Shown: piece after piece, positions 37,448 through 50,254 of the stretch
Numbering within the stretch: position 1 is the stretch's first letter
Layout: each line of letters opens with the position of its first letter
Source of the DNA: Mycoplasmatales bacterium
GTDB taxonomy: Bacteria; Bacillota_I; Bacilli_A; Mycoplasmatales; JABABV01
Reading direction: 5' to 3'
Length of the DNA stretch: 64,000 nt
Assembly (NCBI GenBank): GCA_014238055.1
Contig: JABABV010000001.1
Coordinates: forward strand, 120,938-184,937
Program-made: the position numbers and the translations under genes
The notes under the pieces: model-generated
The model's database searches: none
Told to the model about the DNA's origin: nothing
Seen by the model: the letters and a program-made list of their open reading frames with translations, nothing else

Positions 37448-38434
37448 CTAATACGTACTTTTTAAAACATCTAAAACAATTTGAGATGAATCATTAAATT
37501 TCAATAATTCTTCAGCATCAATGTTTAATTTATCAGCTTTAACTCAACCTTCACGATTTAAAATAGTTGGCACACTAATATAAAATCCTGAAAATCTATG
37601 ATCGTATTCACCATTAATTTGACTACTGATAATTACTTCTTTATTAGTATCGTGAACAATTTGTTTAACTAAAAATGCAATAGATGCTCCGATTCCGTAA
37701 CAAGTATTTCCTTTATCTTTAACGATATCGTAAGCTTTATTAACTGAATCACTATGAAAATTATCTAAACAAATAGCGCTAATACTATTAGCTAATAGAT
37801 AGTCAAAGATTGGTTTACCTTTAACTTTTGTTTGTGTTCATAAAGGAATTGAAGAATCTCCATGTTCTCCAATAATATAACTTTTAACTTCGCTAGTTTT
37901 AACTTTTAAACCTGCAGCGATTTCATTAACTAGTCGAGATGTATCTAACGTAGTTCCTGAACCAAAAACTCTATTTACTGGAAATCCAGTTAATTTTTGA
38001 TAAACACTAGTGATAACATCAACTGGATTAGAGACTATAATAGAAATCCCTTTAAATCCTGAGCTTTTAATTTGAGTAGCAATGCTTTTAATGATAGCAA
38101 CACTATCAGAAACCATTTCTAAACGATTTTGTCCTGGAATCGGCGCTTTTCCAGCAGTAATAATAACTACATCAGTATCTTTAAGATCACTATAATCACC
38201 ATTTTTTACTTGGTTGAAAGTATCTCCCATTAACATACAAGTGTCTTGGAAGTCATGGGCAATTCCTCGAGTGCGAGTTTTATTAATATCAATTAAAACG
38301 TAGTCGCTAGCTAATCTTTGATTTATCAAAGCATAAGTACAAGCAGAACCTACTGCTCCAGTACCGACAATAGCTATTTTAAAATTCTTACTTGAACTTT
38401 TTTCTTCAACTTTATTTTCTATTTTTTCTTTCAC
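37448..38434 (-). CDS. ldh: L-lactate dehydrogenase
   Basis: KIAIVGTGAVGSACTYALINQRL, DVVIITAGKAPIPGQNRL, SNPVDVITSVYQKLTG, VFGSGTTLDTSRL, IIGEHGDSSIPLW. Confidence 0.96.
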
Positions 38435-38602
38435 AAAAATACCCCCGATTTATCATTTCATATAACATTATTTTTATATATAACTATACTATTTTAATTG
38501 TATACTATTTCTTATAAAAGTAAATATCTATATTTAATGATTGAAAGATTAAATATAATGTTATAATTATCTTAAAATAATGTTTAAAAAGGGGTTTAAA
38601 AT

Positions 38603-38965
38603 ATGACGGACTACACGAAAATTGATATTGATTTATTAAAAATAGAATTAAAAGATGAATTATTAAAAAAACGCGAAACAGATGCTCATAGATATAATAA
38701 AATATTTAAGTTTACAACTTGAATTTGCTTCTTTACTTTTATCACTGAATTAGTAATTAGTTTATCTTATTGAAATTCAAATACGTATGCTAAATCTATA
38801 CATAATTTCACATATAACACATTGATTATATTAATAGCTTTTGTTTTTTTAATAAATATGATTATTGCCACTATTAATTATATTTTTCTACAAGTCATTA
38901 TCCATCATATCAGAGAGAATAAAAGTGAACTTAAACTATTAAAGTCATTAGTTCACAATAAATAA
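38603..38965 (+). CDS. small two-TM membrane protein
   Basis: MTDYTKIDIDLLKIELKDELLKKRET... two hydrophobic segments; RBS; downstream terminator. Confidence 0.6.
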
Positions 38966-38997
38966 AAAAGGTTAAACTTGAAGTTTAACCTTTTTTT
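38963..38997. terminator. bidirectional intrinsic terminator (overlaps rbfA stop)
   Basis: aaaaaaggttaaactt-gaagtttaacctttttt. Confidence 0.8.
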
Positions 38998-39320
38998 ATA
39001 TCGTTTAATATATTTTCGATATTCATTCCTTCTTCGGTTGAATTATCTAATTTAAAAACAATTCTAGGAACAATTCTCGTTTTCATTTTTTTAGCTAAAA
39101 TAGATCTTAGAAAACCTGCGCTATTTTGTAAAGCTTCTAAACCTTTAACGCGATCTCTTAAAAACATCACATATACTTTAACTCAAGAACCATCATTAGT
39201 TAATTGAACTTCAGTAATAGTTGGAAATCCTAAATTAGTATTAGTCAATTCAGTTGTAATCGCAGATGATAACGTTTGACTAATATCTTTTTCTAGTCGT
39301 TTTTGCTTAATTTGATTCAT
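38985..39320 (-). CDS. rbfA: ribosome-binding factor A
   Basis: QKRLEKDISQTLSSAITTELTNTNLGFPTITEVQLTNDGSWVKVYVMF...LRSILAKKMKTRIVPRIVFKLDNS. Confidence 0.92.
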
Positions 39321-41163
39321 GATTAATCACTTCCTCTTTAATGTAAGCTTCTAAAACGTCTCCTTCTTTAATATCATTGAAACGTTTAATAGTTATTCCA
39401 CATTCTTTACCATTTTTAGCTTCTTTAATATCATTTTTTTCAAACTTAAGTGAACCGATAACACCGTCATATACAACTACTCCATCTCGTAAAACACGAA
39501 CGTTAGCATCACGACGAATAAGACCATTACTTACTCGACAACCAGCGATTGTTCCAATTTTAGAAAATTTAAAAATTGCTCTAACTTCAGCTTGTCCAAG
39601 AATTTTCTCTTCAAAAACAGGTTCTAACATTCCTTTTAAAGCTTGCTCAATTTCTTCAGTAACTTTATAGATAATGCTATGTAGACGAATTTCAACTTTT
39701 TCATCAATTGCAATTTTTTTAACTTTTGCTGTTGGTCTAACGTTGAATCCATAAATAATTGCTTTTGACGCTTTTGCTAAAATAACATCAGAATCAGTAA
39801 TTGTTCCAGCACTATGACGTAAAATTTTAATTTTAAAATTAGATACTTTAATTTTATCAATTGATTTAACTAACGCTTCACCAACACCACTAGTATCACT
39901 CTTAATAATTAAATTTAGAGTTTTAATCTGGTTAGTTTCTTTAGTGTGATCATTATTAATATCTGTTAATGAAATCGCATTGTTATCTTTACGTTGATCG
40001 ATAAAACGCTCTTCATTTTTACGTTCAGTAGCAATTGTTTTAGCAAATTTACTATCTTCAAAAACCATAAACTTACTTCCGACACGCGGAACTTCATTTA
40101 AACCAGTAATTTTAACTGGCATTGAAGGTAATGCTTCTTTGAAAGTTTTACCTTCAGCATTATATAAATTACGGACACGACCATAAGTGCTACCGATAAC
40201 GATAAAATCTTTTTGGCGTAAAGTTCCGTTCTTAACAATTAAAGTCGCTACTGGGCCGATTCCTTTATCTAAATGCGATTCTAAAACTACTCCCGTTGCG
40301 AAAGTATGCTTATTTGCACGTAGTTCACATATCTCTGATAATACTAAAATATTATCTAGTAAATTATCGATTCCAGTATTGTTTAAAGCGCTCCCACTAA
40401 CAAAGATAGTTTCGCCACCTCATTCTTCAGGCATTAAATCATAATCCGCTGCGGCTGCTTTAGCTTTTTCAATATCAGCATTAGGTTTATCAGTTTTATT
40501 AATAAAAACAATGATTGGTACTTCGGCTGCTTTAGCATGATCGATAGCTTCTTTAGTTTGTTGTTTTAAACCATCATCAGCAGCGATAACAATAATAACG
40601 ATATCAGTAATACTAGCTCCGCGAGCACGCATTTCCGTAAAGGCAGCATGTCCTGGAGTGTCAATAAAAGTAATTAAATTATTTTTATATTCGATTTGAT
40701 AAGCACCGATATGTTGAGTAATCCCGCCGCTTTCTCCAGCAGCAACATTACTTTTACGAATCGTATCTAATAAAGTTGTTTTACCGTGATCAACGTGTCC
40801 CATAATAGTAATTACTGGTGGTCGATTATGTAATTTTGACTCATCTTCAACGATTTGAACATTATCAATAAAGTTTGCTTTTGAAATTTCTTCTACTTTA
40901 TTGGCGATATATTCAAAAGAATCACAAACAATTTCTATTTGTGTTTTATCTAATAAAGTCCCCACATTGATAATTTGACCTCTTAAAAAGAATATTTTTA
41001 CGATATCGGCAATTCGACATCCTAAAACTTCTGCTAATTCAGAAACTGTCATTGCGTTACTATAAGTTAAAACATCATCTTTTAATTCTGATTTAACAGT
41101 TTTTATTTGTGACTTCAAAACAGCTTGTTGGTCTATCATTTTTTGTTTTTTAGTTTTTGCCAT
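39307..41163 (-). CDS. infB: translation initiation factor IF-2
   Basis: [62 protein letters not shown]-terminal [18 protein letters not shown]. Confidence 0.97.
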
Positions 41164-41197
41164 ATAAACCTCCTGTTGATTTAATTTTTCTTAATTA

Positions 41198-41512
41198 TTA
41201 ATTATCTTCAACTAATAAACTAATAATTTTTTTAGATATTCCTCAATCATTTATCGCAACTACTTTAACATTAGCTTGACCGATTGCTTGAGCAATTTCA
41301 GCACTAGTAAATTTATTAAAATATTTAACTTTATAATGAATGCATTTATTGTTATAGCGTTTTTTTGTATTATCACTAGCATCAACTGTAATAAAAACAA
41401 CTTTAGCGTCATGATTGACGATTTTTTCTATAACAATATTTCCATAATTTAATTTTCCTGCTCGTTTAGCGATACCAAACATATTCATGATTAAAATATT
41501 ATTATTTTTCAT
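41198..41512 (-). CDS. L7Ae-like RNA-binding protein (YlxQ-type)
   Basis: MFGIAKRAGKLNYGNIVIEKIVNHDAKVVFITVDASDNTKKRYNNKC; between rnpM and infB. Confidence 0.85.
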
Positions 41513-41792
41513 TATGATCAACTACATATTTTATTAATTCTTCATAAACAGATAAATCTACTCTAGTTTTAAAAGTTCGATTTAACAATTTATTTTTTTT
41601 AATTAATTCAGCGTTTTTTAAATTAGCTTTAAAATATGCTCCTTTGCCTAGTAATTTTTGATTTTCGTCGATAACGATTCTATAATTTTTTAATCTTGCA
41701 ATGCGTAGCATTTCATTTTTAGGATAACTTTTTTGAGTAGCTATGCAAACTCGAAAATTATTTTGTGATTTTGATTGATTTTTAATAATCAT
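41502..41792 (-). CDS. rnpM: YlxR/RnpM-family protein (DUF448)
   Basis: FRVCIATQKSYPKNEMLRIARLK..GKGAYFKANLKNAELIKKNKLLNRTFKT; nusA-infB operon context. Confidence 0.87.
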   Translation of the reverse strand: MIIKNQSKSQNNFRVCIATQKSYPKNEMLRIARLKNYRIVIDENQKLLGKGAYFKANLKNAELIKKNKLLNRTFKTRVDLSVYEELIKYVVDHNEK

Positions 41793-43443
41793 CATCTTCG
41801 TAATAATTGTCGAAATCGTCATCTGAACTATTTGATTTAAGTTGTTTTTCTATTTCTTTAATAGCTTTAGAATTTTCATTAATATCTATTTCATCAATTA
41901 TTTTAGCTGTTTGTTCAGCTTTAGTTAAATGATCTCTCATATCTTTATGAACTTCTTTAGCGTTTTCTAAAACTTTAATTTTACTATTAAATTTTGGTTT
42001 TGGAGTTCTAGATTTTCTGAAATCGGCTCCAGTAGCAGGATCGATAATTTCTTTCAAAATAGCGATTGCATCGTTATTAGTTTTATCGATTTCTTTTGCT
42101 GTACCTGCTTTAACGATTACTTTTTCTTGAACACCTTCATCTTCACAAAATTCAGTTACCGCTTTTACATTATTAATTTCTTGTACAACTGCAACTTCTT
42201 CGTGACTATTGTCATTTTTAATAAAGTCATTTAGTTCATCAAGATTAATTGTTGGTTCTGGATCGACAGCATTAGCTATTTGGGCTTTAAAATCTGTTCC
42301 AGGTTCGAACGGTGCCAACTTAATAGGTTTAGCTTTATTATATTCTTTAATATTGATTTTATCGAATTTAATATTTGCCGTAAACGCTTCTCCTTTACGC
42401 ATAATATTAATACTGTGTTTTGTTAATTTTGCAGCAATAGCAGCATTTGAACCACGTTTTCCGATTGCAACTAAGTAGTTGTTTTCTTCAACGATAGCAG
42501 TTACACGTTTGCTATCTCTTTCATCAATACTAATCCCATATACTTTAGCAGGTGATAATGCTGATGCAATATATTCTTTAATATCATCAGAATAACGAAC
42601 TATATCAATTGGTTCTCCTGAAAATAATTTACTAATAGCGATAATACGATTACCACGTTCACCGATAATTGAACCAACTGGATCAACGCTCATGTTATTA
42701 GTTTTTACAGATACTTTAGTACGGATTCCAGCTTTACGAGAAATATCGACAACTTCAACAGTTCCATCATAAACTTCAGGTACTTGATCGTGAATCGCTT
42801 CTTTAATTAATTCTCCAGAACTTCTAGAAACAAGAACTTGAGGTCCTTTAGCTTCATGTAATACATCTTCAACAAATACATTCAATTTAGTTCCGTTACG
42901 GAATTTCTCTAAAGGATTACTATGTTCTTCTGACATTACAGCAGTTGTTTTGTTATCACTTAAAGCGAAGAAAACACTATTATTATATCCACGACGCTCA
43001 AGCGTTGCACGAATAATTGTTCCTTTTTTATCAATTCATCTTTCAAATACATTAGCACGTTCTAATTCACGTGTTTTTTGTATTACCATTTGTTTAATAT
43101 GGTTTGCTGCTGTCATAGTAAAAGTATTAATATCTACTAAATCAGCGATGATATCTCCTACTTTAGCATTTTTATCTAATTTTAAAGCATCTTCTAAAGA
43201 TATTTCTATTGCTGTAGTAGAGTCGCGACCTACTGTTTCAACAACTGTTTTTGTATGGTTAATAATTTCAACAATCGCTTCGTGCATGTCAATACGAATA
43301 TCTAATTCTGCTTCAGGATCGAAATTTCTATGAAAAGATTTTTCGAACGCTTCTTTTAAAATATCTATTATTATTTTTTCACTAGTTCCGCGTTCTTTGG
43401 CTAATGCCGCTAATGCTTTAATAAATTCTTGTGTATTTATCAT
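41782..43443 (-). CDS. nusA: transcription termination/antitermination factor NusA
   Basis: S1 and KH segments: RKAGIRTKVSVKTNNMSVDPVGSIIGERGNRIIAISKLFSGEPIDIVRYSDD; acidic C-terminal tail. Confidence 0.95.
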
Positions 43444-43955
43444 TTACTATCAATCTCCTTTTTTACCGATATTGCTTTTCTCATAAATTTAGCTTCATTG
43501 TAATCGAATTTTACTTTACGAAATTGACCTTTAAAATTAACACTTAATGTTATTTCATTATCATTAATATTAATTAGTTTACCTTGGTAGCTATTGTTAT
43601 CTTTTAATTCAACAAAAACATATTTATCTAAATTATCGTTTAGTTCTGTTAAATTATTAATTGTTTTTTCGATTCCGCTACTGCTGATATCTAATCCTAA
43701 TTTAGTCATGTCAAAATTATTGCTATTTTCTAATTTTGTATTTAATAATTTTGAAATTGCTACGATTTTATCTAGGGAAATGTTTTCATCTTTAGTACTA
43801 CTTATTGAAATTTGTAATATTTGATCTGTTGATTCTGGAACAAATTCATTAGTATTAAATACTATTTCTTTCAAAAGCAAGCTTTCTTCCTCTAAATAGT
43901 TTTTTAAAATTGCTGAAATTTCTTGTTTTTGGCTTTCGTTTAATGATTTTTTCAT
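43440..43955 (-). CDS. rimP: ribosome maturation factor RimP
   Basis: ISISSTKDENISLDKIVAISKLLNTKLE...LGLDISSSGIEKTINN, upstream of nusA. Confidence 0.85.
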   Translation of the reverse strand: MKKSLNESQKQEISAILKNYLEEESLLLKEIVFNTNEFVPESTDQILQISISSTKDENISLDKIVAISKLLNTKLENSNNFDMTKLGLDISSSGIEKTINNLTELNDNLDKYVFVELKDNNSYQGKLININDNEITLSVNFKGQFRKVKFDYNEAKFMRKAISVKKEIDSK

Positions 43956-43997
43956 AATTTTACACCTCATATTTAGTTAGTTTATTTAGATTACAAG

Positions 43998-44037
43998 TTT
44001 TAAAATAAAGAGAGGTTCCCCTCTCTTTATTTTAAAA
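43998..44037. terminator. very strong intrinsic hairpin downstream of rimP 5' end / upstream of pgi stop
   Basis: ttttaaaataaagagagg-ttcc-cctctctttattttaaaa: 18-bp perfect stem. Confidence 0.85.
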
Positions 44038-44112
44038 GAAATTATCATTAATTTTTATAAAACTTACAAAATAAATTTTATCATATTATCAATATTAAAT
44101 AAAGCGCTATTT

Positions 44113-45408
44113 TTAATAACCTTTTTTACCTAACAATTTGAACATATTTGTCTTGTAAACTTCGACTCCTGGTTGGTTAAATGGATTTACTTCTAATAAA
44201 TAAGCACTCATAGCACATGCTAATTCAAAGAAATAAACTAAATATCCAAAATGGTAACTATCCATTTTACCAATTTCGATATGAATGTTTTTAACGCCAC
44301 CACTAACGTGAGCATCGATAACACCGTTAAAAGCTTTTTGATTAATTTCTTGCATTGAGAACTTAGTTAAGTAATTAATCTTATTAATGTCACCTTCTGT
44401 TTTAGGAATAATAATATCTTTTTCAGGAGTTGCTACTGTGATTACTGTTTCAAAAAAACAACGACTTCCTTCTTGAATAAATTGTCCTAAAGAATGAAGA
44501 TCAGTTGAAAATGTCGCTGAACTAGTTAATAGACCAGTATGTTCTTTACCTTCTGATTCAGCAAATAATTGTTTTCATCATTCACCAAACATTGCCATTT
44601 GTGGTTCATAAGTAACTAAAAATTCATTACTGTATTTATCATTATTTTTAAATAAGTGGAAACGAGTAGTTGCATAACGATATGCTTCATTCGTTGTTAA
44701 ATCGTCATTTGCTAAATTTTTAGTAAGCGCATCTTGAGCCCCACTAAAAATTGCTTTATAGTCTGCTCCACTACAAATTAATGGAAACATTCCTACTGGT
44801 GTTAATACTGAAAAACGTCCTCCAATATTATCAGGAATTACGAATGCTGGATATTTTTCTTGATGAGCAACTTCGATTAAAGTTCCTTTAGAAGCATCAG
44901 TTGTTACTACAATTCTTTCATTAGCATCTTTAAAACTAGTTTCTAAAGCAGCTTTTAAAACTGTAAAAGCAATTGCTGGTTCTGTTGTTGTCCCTGATTT
45001 AGAAACTACATTAATCGCTCAAGATTTTCCTTTTAAATATTTTTCTAATTGATTTAGATAAGTTGGTGAGATTGAATTACCAGCATATAAAATTTCCATT
45101 CCGTTTTCCGCGCGATCAAAAATACCATTAATCATTTCGTTACCGGCGCGGGCTCCTAAATAAGATCCCCCAATCCCAATAACAACCATAATAGTTACAC
45201 CTTTATTTAAAAGTTTATTAGCTACTTCAACCATTTTATTAACTTCAGCTTTATCATAATCATTAGGTCAATTTAATCAACCTAAAAAATCACTACCTTG
45301 ACCTTGACCTTTTATAATATCTTGATGAATTTTACTAACTTTATTTTGATATCCAACTAACACTTTTTCATTAATTGCTTTCGATATATCTAATTTAAAT
45401 TTATTCAT
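44113..45408 (-). CDS. pgi: glucose-6-phosphate isomerase
   Basis: VIGIGGSYLGARAGNEMI, NVVSKSGTTTEPAIAF, FPLICSGADYKAIFSGAQDAL, FEQEINQKAFNGVIDAHVSGG region; same-frame fragments. Confidence 0.95.
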
Positions 45409-45564
45409 TACTATTTATCCCCTTAGACTTAATTTAAAAATATATTTTATTTATAAAAATTATAACATTTATTTTTATATTATAATTAATATATAGACAA
45501 CTTTAATAATAAAGATAAATTTTTAATTTTTTTAACTAATTATCAGTTCGAAAAGGGGAAAAAT

Positions 45565-46194
45565 ATGTCAATAAAATTTATTTTAAACGCTGATGCAAAA
45601 TTACCTGTTTGAAATTTTGCTTTATTTTTAGGTATTGCAATAATAATTCTTGGTGTTTCAGTATATATATTATGAAGATGATTACACGTTACTAAAATAA
45701 AATACGATATTCATGCAAATAATTCTATCGATATCTTGAACTGTTCTATGAAAAGAGTTCGTGTTTATCAAATATCAAACCATCGTAGTTGTTATTATAA
45801 TTTTAAAAAAGTTATAATTTTTCCTAAAAAACTAGTTTTTGATAAAAAACATTTTACTTTTAAAATTAAAAAAAATATTGCCCACATATCGATGCATCAT
45901 CATCATTTATCTTTTAACGTTAAACATATTATTTGTTTAAAGAAAAAATATGTTAATAGATTAAACCAACAATATTTTGTCTCAACTACTAAAAACTATG
46001 TTCATAAAGAAATCATTTTCTTATATCGTAATCATATTTTTGATTTAGAATTTTTCAACGACGATTATAAAAAAATTCTAAATAATTTTAAAAATAGTAA
46101 AATTTCGCAAGTTAGTTTAAAAAGAATCCGTACTAAATGTTATCTAAGAATAAATAAGCAAGTTAACGAATTCGTAAAAAAAAGTAGCGAGTAG
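45565..46194 (+). CDS. membrane-anchored basic, His-rich protein of unknown function
   Basis: MSIKFILNADAKLPVWNFALFLGIAIIILGVSVYILWRWLH... single TM; HISMHHHHLSFNVKH. Confidence 0.65.
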
Positions 46195-46206
46195 CTACTT
46201 TTTTTA
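46175..46206. terminator. bidirectional intrinsic terminator
   Basis: aaaaaaagtagc-gagta-gctactttttt. Confidence 0.75.
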
Positions 46207-46210
46207 CAAA

Positions 46211-46453
46211 TTATTTTATGATTTGGATATCTAAAACTTCAGGAACTTCATCTAACATAATCATTTTAATACCATCGTTCATAGTGTAATCTATTAAACC
46301 ACAACCAACGCAAGCACCGATCATTTTAACAAATAAAATGCCATCTTCATAACTGACAAATTCAATATCGCCACCATCAGCTTGTAAATAAGGTCTGATT
46401 GTGTCGAGCACTACTTTAATACGTTTCTTGATTTCTGATACGTTTTCTTCCAT
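46211..46453 (-). CDS. NifU C-terminal (NFU) domain Fe-S scaffold protein
   Basis: VLDTIRPYLQADGGDIEFVSYEDGILFVKMIGACVGCGLIDYTMNDGIK (CxxC). Confidence 0.93.
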   Translation of the reverse strand: MEENVSEIKKRIKVVLDTIRPYLQADGGDIEFVSYEDGILFVKMIGACVGCGLIDYTMNDGIKMIMLDEVPEVLDIQIIK

Positions 46454-46454
46454 T

Positions 46455-47069
46455 TTAGACTCCTTTGATAATTTGCTTATCAGTAATTACGTAATCCATT
46501 AAAATATCGTGGGCTTCAGTTGGAAGTCCGTAATTAAAAATTTGTTCTTCGAAAGCAATTCCGTAAATATGGGTTTTTTTATTATTTTTTAAATAGCGAT
46601 CGTAATATCCAGCACCAAATCCTATTCGACAACCGTGATTGTCAAAAACGATCCCAGGAACTAAAATAATATCGATATCTTTTAATTCATATTTAGCAGT
46701 ATTTTTAAGAGGCATCTTTAATCCTTTTCATAATTCAAATTCAAATTTTAAAGATTTGATTTCATGAAAAATCATTTTTTTACCTTCAATACGCGGAAGA
46801 AGAATAGTTTGCTTATTTTTTAAAGCTTTTTTAATAAACAACTTAATATCTACTTCTTTTTCTAGAGGTAAATAAACTGCTATTATTTGACTATTTTTAA
46901 TTTCCGTAATATTGAATAACTCTTTACTGATAGTTCTGCTCTTAACAATTTTTTTAACAGTTGTTAAATTATTACGAACAGTTAAATATTCTTGACGTAA
47001 TTGCGATTTATTACTAACTACTTTCGAAATGTGACGTTTAGGTTCTCTATATTTAACCGTTTTAACCAA
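46455..47069 (-). CDS. 5-formyltetrahydrofolate cyclo-ligase
   Basis: [15 protein letters not shown]...[32 protein letters not shown]...[28 protein letters not shown]. Confidence 0.92.
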
Positions 47070-48465
47070 GATCTCCCTCGATCTCTAAAGCAATTAAATG
47101 ATTTAATTCGACCGCATATTCCATCGGTAATTCTCTAGCGAAAGGTTCGATGAATCCCATAATAATCATTTCACGAGCATCGCCTTCACTTAAACCACGA
47201 CTCATTAAATAAAATAATTCTTCATCAGATATTTTAGAAACAGTTGCTTCATGTTCAATCGTTGAATTATTATTTTTAACAACGTTTGTTGGAATTGTAT
47301 CTGATTTTGAAATATCATCAAGTAGCATCGTGTCACATTCTATTTTAGAACGTGAATTAAAAGCATTAGGCATATGTTGAACTAAACCACGATAATTAAC
47401 TTCACCACCATTAGAGGCGATTGATTTAGAAACTATTTGTGATTGAGTATTATCAGCTAAATGAATCATTTTAGCACCAGCATCTTGCTTAATGTTTTGA
47501 CCATTAGCAACTGCTATTGAAATACAAGATGCACGCGCACCTTCACCAGCTAATAAAACAGCTGGGTATTTCATATTAATTTTTGAACCAATATTACCAT
47601 CAATTCATTCCATATTAGAATTACGTAAAATTTTAGCTCGTTTCGTCACTAAATTATAAACGTTATCTGATCAGTTTTGAATTGTTGTATAACGCATTTT
47701 TGCATCATCTTTAACAAAGACTTCAACAACGGCAGCGTGTAAAGAATCTTTAGCATATATTGGAGCTGTACAACCTTCAACATAATGAAGATCAGAACCT
47801 TCTTCAACGATAATTAAAGTTCTTTCGAATTGACCAGCGTTCTCAGCATTAATACGAAAATAAGATTGTAACGGTTTATCTAATTTTACTCCCTTAGGAA
47901 CATAAATAAATGAACCTCCAGATCAAACAGCTGTATTTAAAGCAGCGTATTTATTATCGCTATAAGGCACAATTTTTCCAAAATAACGTTTTACTATTTC
48001 GGGATAATGTTGAACTGCTTGATCAGTTGAAGTGAAGATGACACCTTTTTTAGTAAATTCATCTAACATATTATGATAAACCATTTCACTATCATATTGT
48101 GCAGCGGCACCACTTAATCATTTTGCTTCTGCTTCGGGAATCCCTAGACGCGAGAAAGTATTTTTAATTTTTGGAGGTACTTCATCTCAAGAAGTTACTT
48201 CTTTATCAGCTGTTTTAATATAATAAATAATTTTATCAAAATTAATAGCACTTAAATCTGGTCCTCATACCGGGTTTTCTTTACTCATAAAAAAATGAAA
48301 TGCTTTTAAACGAATATCTAACATCCATTGAGGTTCGTTTTTAATTTTTGAAATTTCTCGAATAACATTTTCGTTAATTCCTTGCTTAGTTGAATGCAAA
48401 GAATGTTTTCCATCATTAAATCCAAATTTGTAATCTTTTACTGGGGCAGTATTTTTGTTACTCAT
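47062..48465 (-). CDS. sufB: Fe-S cluster assembly protein SufB
   Basis: [80 protein letters not shown]. Confidence 0.95.
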
Positions 48466-48469
48466 TTGC

Positions 48470-48919
48470 TTAACTCCTTTCAAGAGAATTGATAATTTTT
48501 AAAAATCCATTAACACCAATTATAGCACATTTGATTCTCGCCATTTGTTTATAAGTATTTTTAAAAACATTAGCGATCGTAATTAATTCTTCATCGTAAT
48601 TTTGTTGTTTAATCATTAATAAATAATTATTAATGATTGCTTTTGCTTCTCCGATATCTTGACCTTTAATTAAAGAGGCGATTATATCAGTTGACGCAGT
48701 TGATATCGCACAACCGATACCATCAAAATTAGCATCTATAATTCGTTGTTCAATAATTTTTAAACCAACTGTTAAGTTGTCGATACAAGTTGATGATTTT
48801 TGATTAATATTAATATAATCTTGACTATCTTCAACTATTCCTTTATTTTCCGGATTTTGATAATGCTCAACGATAATTTGACGCATTATCATTGGGTCAT
48901 TAAACTGTGAAGAATCCAT
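48470..48919 (-). CDS. sufU: Fe-S scaffold/sulfur-transfer protein SufU
   Basis: RQIIVEHYQNPENKGIVEDSQDYININQKSSTCIDN, FDGIGCAISTASTDI, RIKCAIIGV. Confidence 0.92.
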   Translation of the reverse strand: MDSSQFNDPMIMRQIIVEHYQNPENKGIVEDSQDYININQKSSTCIDNLTVGLKIIEQRIIDANFDGIGCAISTASTDIIASLIKGQDIGEAKAIINNYLLMIKQQNYDEELITIANVFKNTYKQMARIKCAIIGVNGFLKIINSLERS

Positions 48920-50129
48920 CTAAAAAATCGCCTCCATTAGCAATTGCTTTAACTACTTTATCAATATCTGATTTTGTATTATAAACATAAGTTGATAAAC
49001 GTAAATAAGCTTTTTCTTTAATTATTAATGGTAATGTTTTAGCGCAATGATCACCAGAACGAATACAAATACCTTCATTCGATAATTGACTAGCGACGTC
49101 TTGCGGAAAAACTTTTTCAACATTAAATAAAATAATTCCTGATAAGTTATCAGGATTGTAAATTTTTACTTTTTTTAACTTTGTTAATTGTTCGATAGTA
49201 TAACGTTTCAATTCTTGGTCATGTTCTCAAATTGAACTCATCCCAATTTCAGTTAAATATTTTACGGCCGTTGCAAAACCAATAATACCAGCAATGTTTG
49301 GTGTTCCTGCTTCAAAACAATAAGGACTATCTTTAAAAGTTATTAAATCACCTTTAATTTGATAAACAGCTCCGCCACCAAGATTACTAATTTTTAATTT
49401 TGGAAATAGTTTTTGATTATAGTAAGTTGCTCCGATCCCAGTAGGACCAAGCATTTTATGGGCACTAAAGACAAAAAAATCAACCATTAAATCTTTAACA
49501 TCAACTTTCATATGAGGCGCTGATTGAGTTCCATCAATTAAAGTCATAATCTTGTTTTTGCGAGCAAAATCACAAATTTCTTTAATTGGACGAATATCGC
49601 CAATCGTATTAGTCATCTGAGCTATAGCAATTAATTTAGTTTTTTCATTAGTTGCTGCTTGTACAGTTTTTAGATTAACACGAAAGTTGTCGTCGAGTTT
49701 AAGATAACGCATTTTTAAATTACGACGATTACTTAAAGCGATTAGAGGTGCTACTAGCGAAGAATGTTCGCTGTAAGTGGTAATAATTTCATCACCTTCA
49801 TGAAATTGTTCTTCTAACATATTAACGATCTGATTAACGCTAGCAGTTGCTCCGCTAGTGAAAAATAATTCTTCAAAATCAGCATTAATAAATTCGGCTA
49901 TCGTGATTCGCGCTGCTTTAAATAATAAATCAGTTTTATAGGCAATTTTATAATCACCACGATGAACATTAGCGCTATAGCTATTATAATATTTAGTAAT
50001 AGCATCGATAACTACTTGTGGTTTTAAAGTTGTTGCACTATTATCTAAATATAATAATTCTTTACCAGGATATTTTTTAACGTAGTTAAGAAATATTGGA
50101 AAATCATTTTTAATATTCTTTTTTATCAT
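48900..50129 (-). CDS. sufS: cysteine desulfurase SufS
   Basis: LLYLDNSATTLKPQVVIDAI, NVHRGDYKIA, FTSGATASVNQI, LIDGTQSAPHMKVDVKDL, FFVFSAHKMLGPTGIGATYY, GICIRSGDHCAKTL. Confidence 0.95.
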
Positions 50130-50254
50130 TTTATCACCTTTATTTTATTATATAATTATTTAAATCATATTGTATATATTATCATTAATTATATAATTAT
50201 GTAATAAATATGCTAATATAATAAACTATAGTAAATGAAAGCAGGTCTGATAAT

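Noticed and set aside
42950-43333. 127-aa plus-strand ORF (and 42209-42478)
   Set aside because: Antisense to nusA; no RBS or independent motif.
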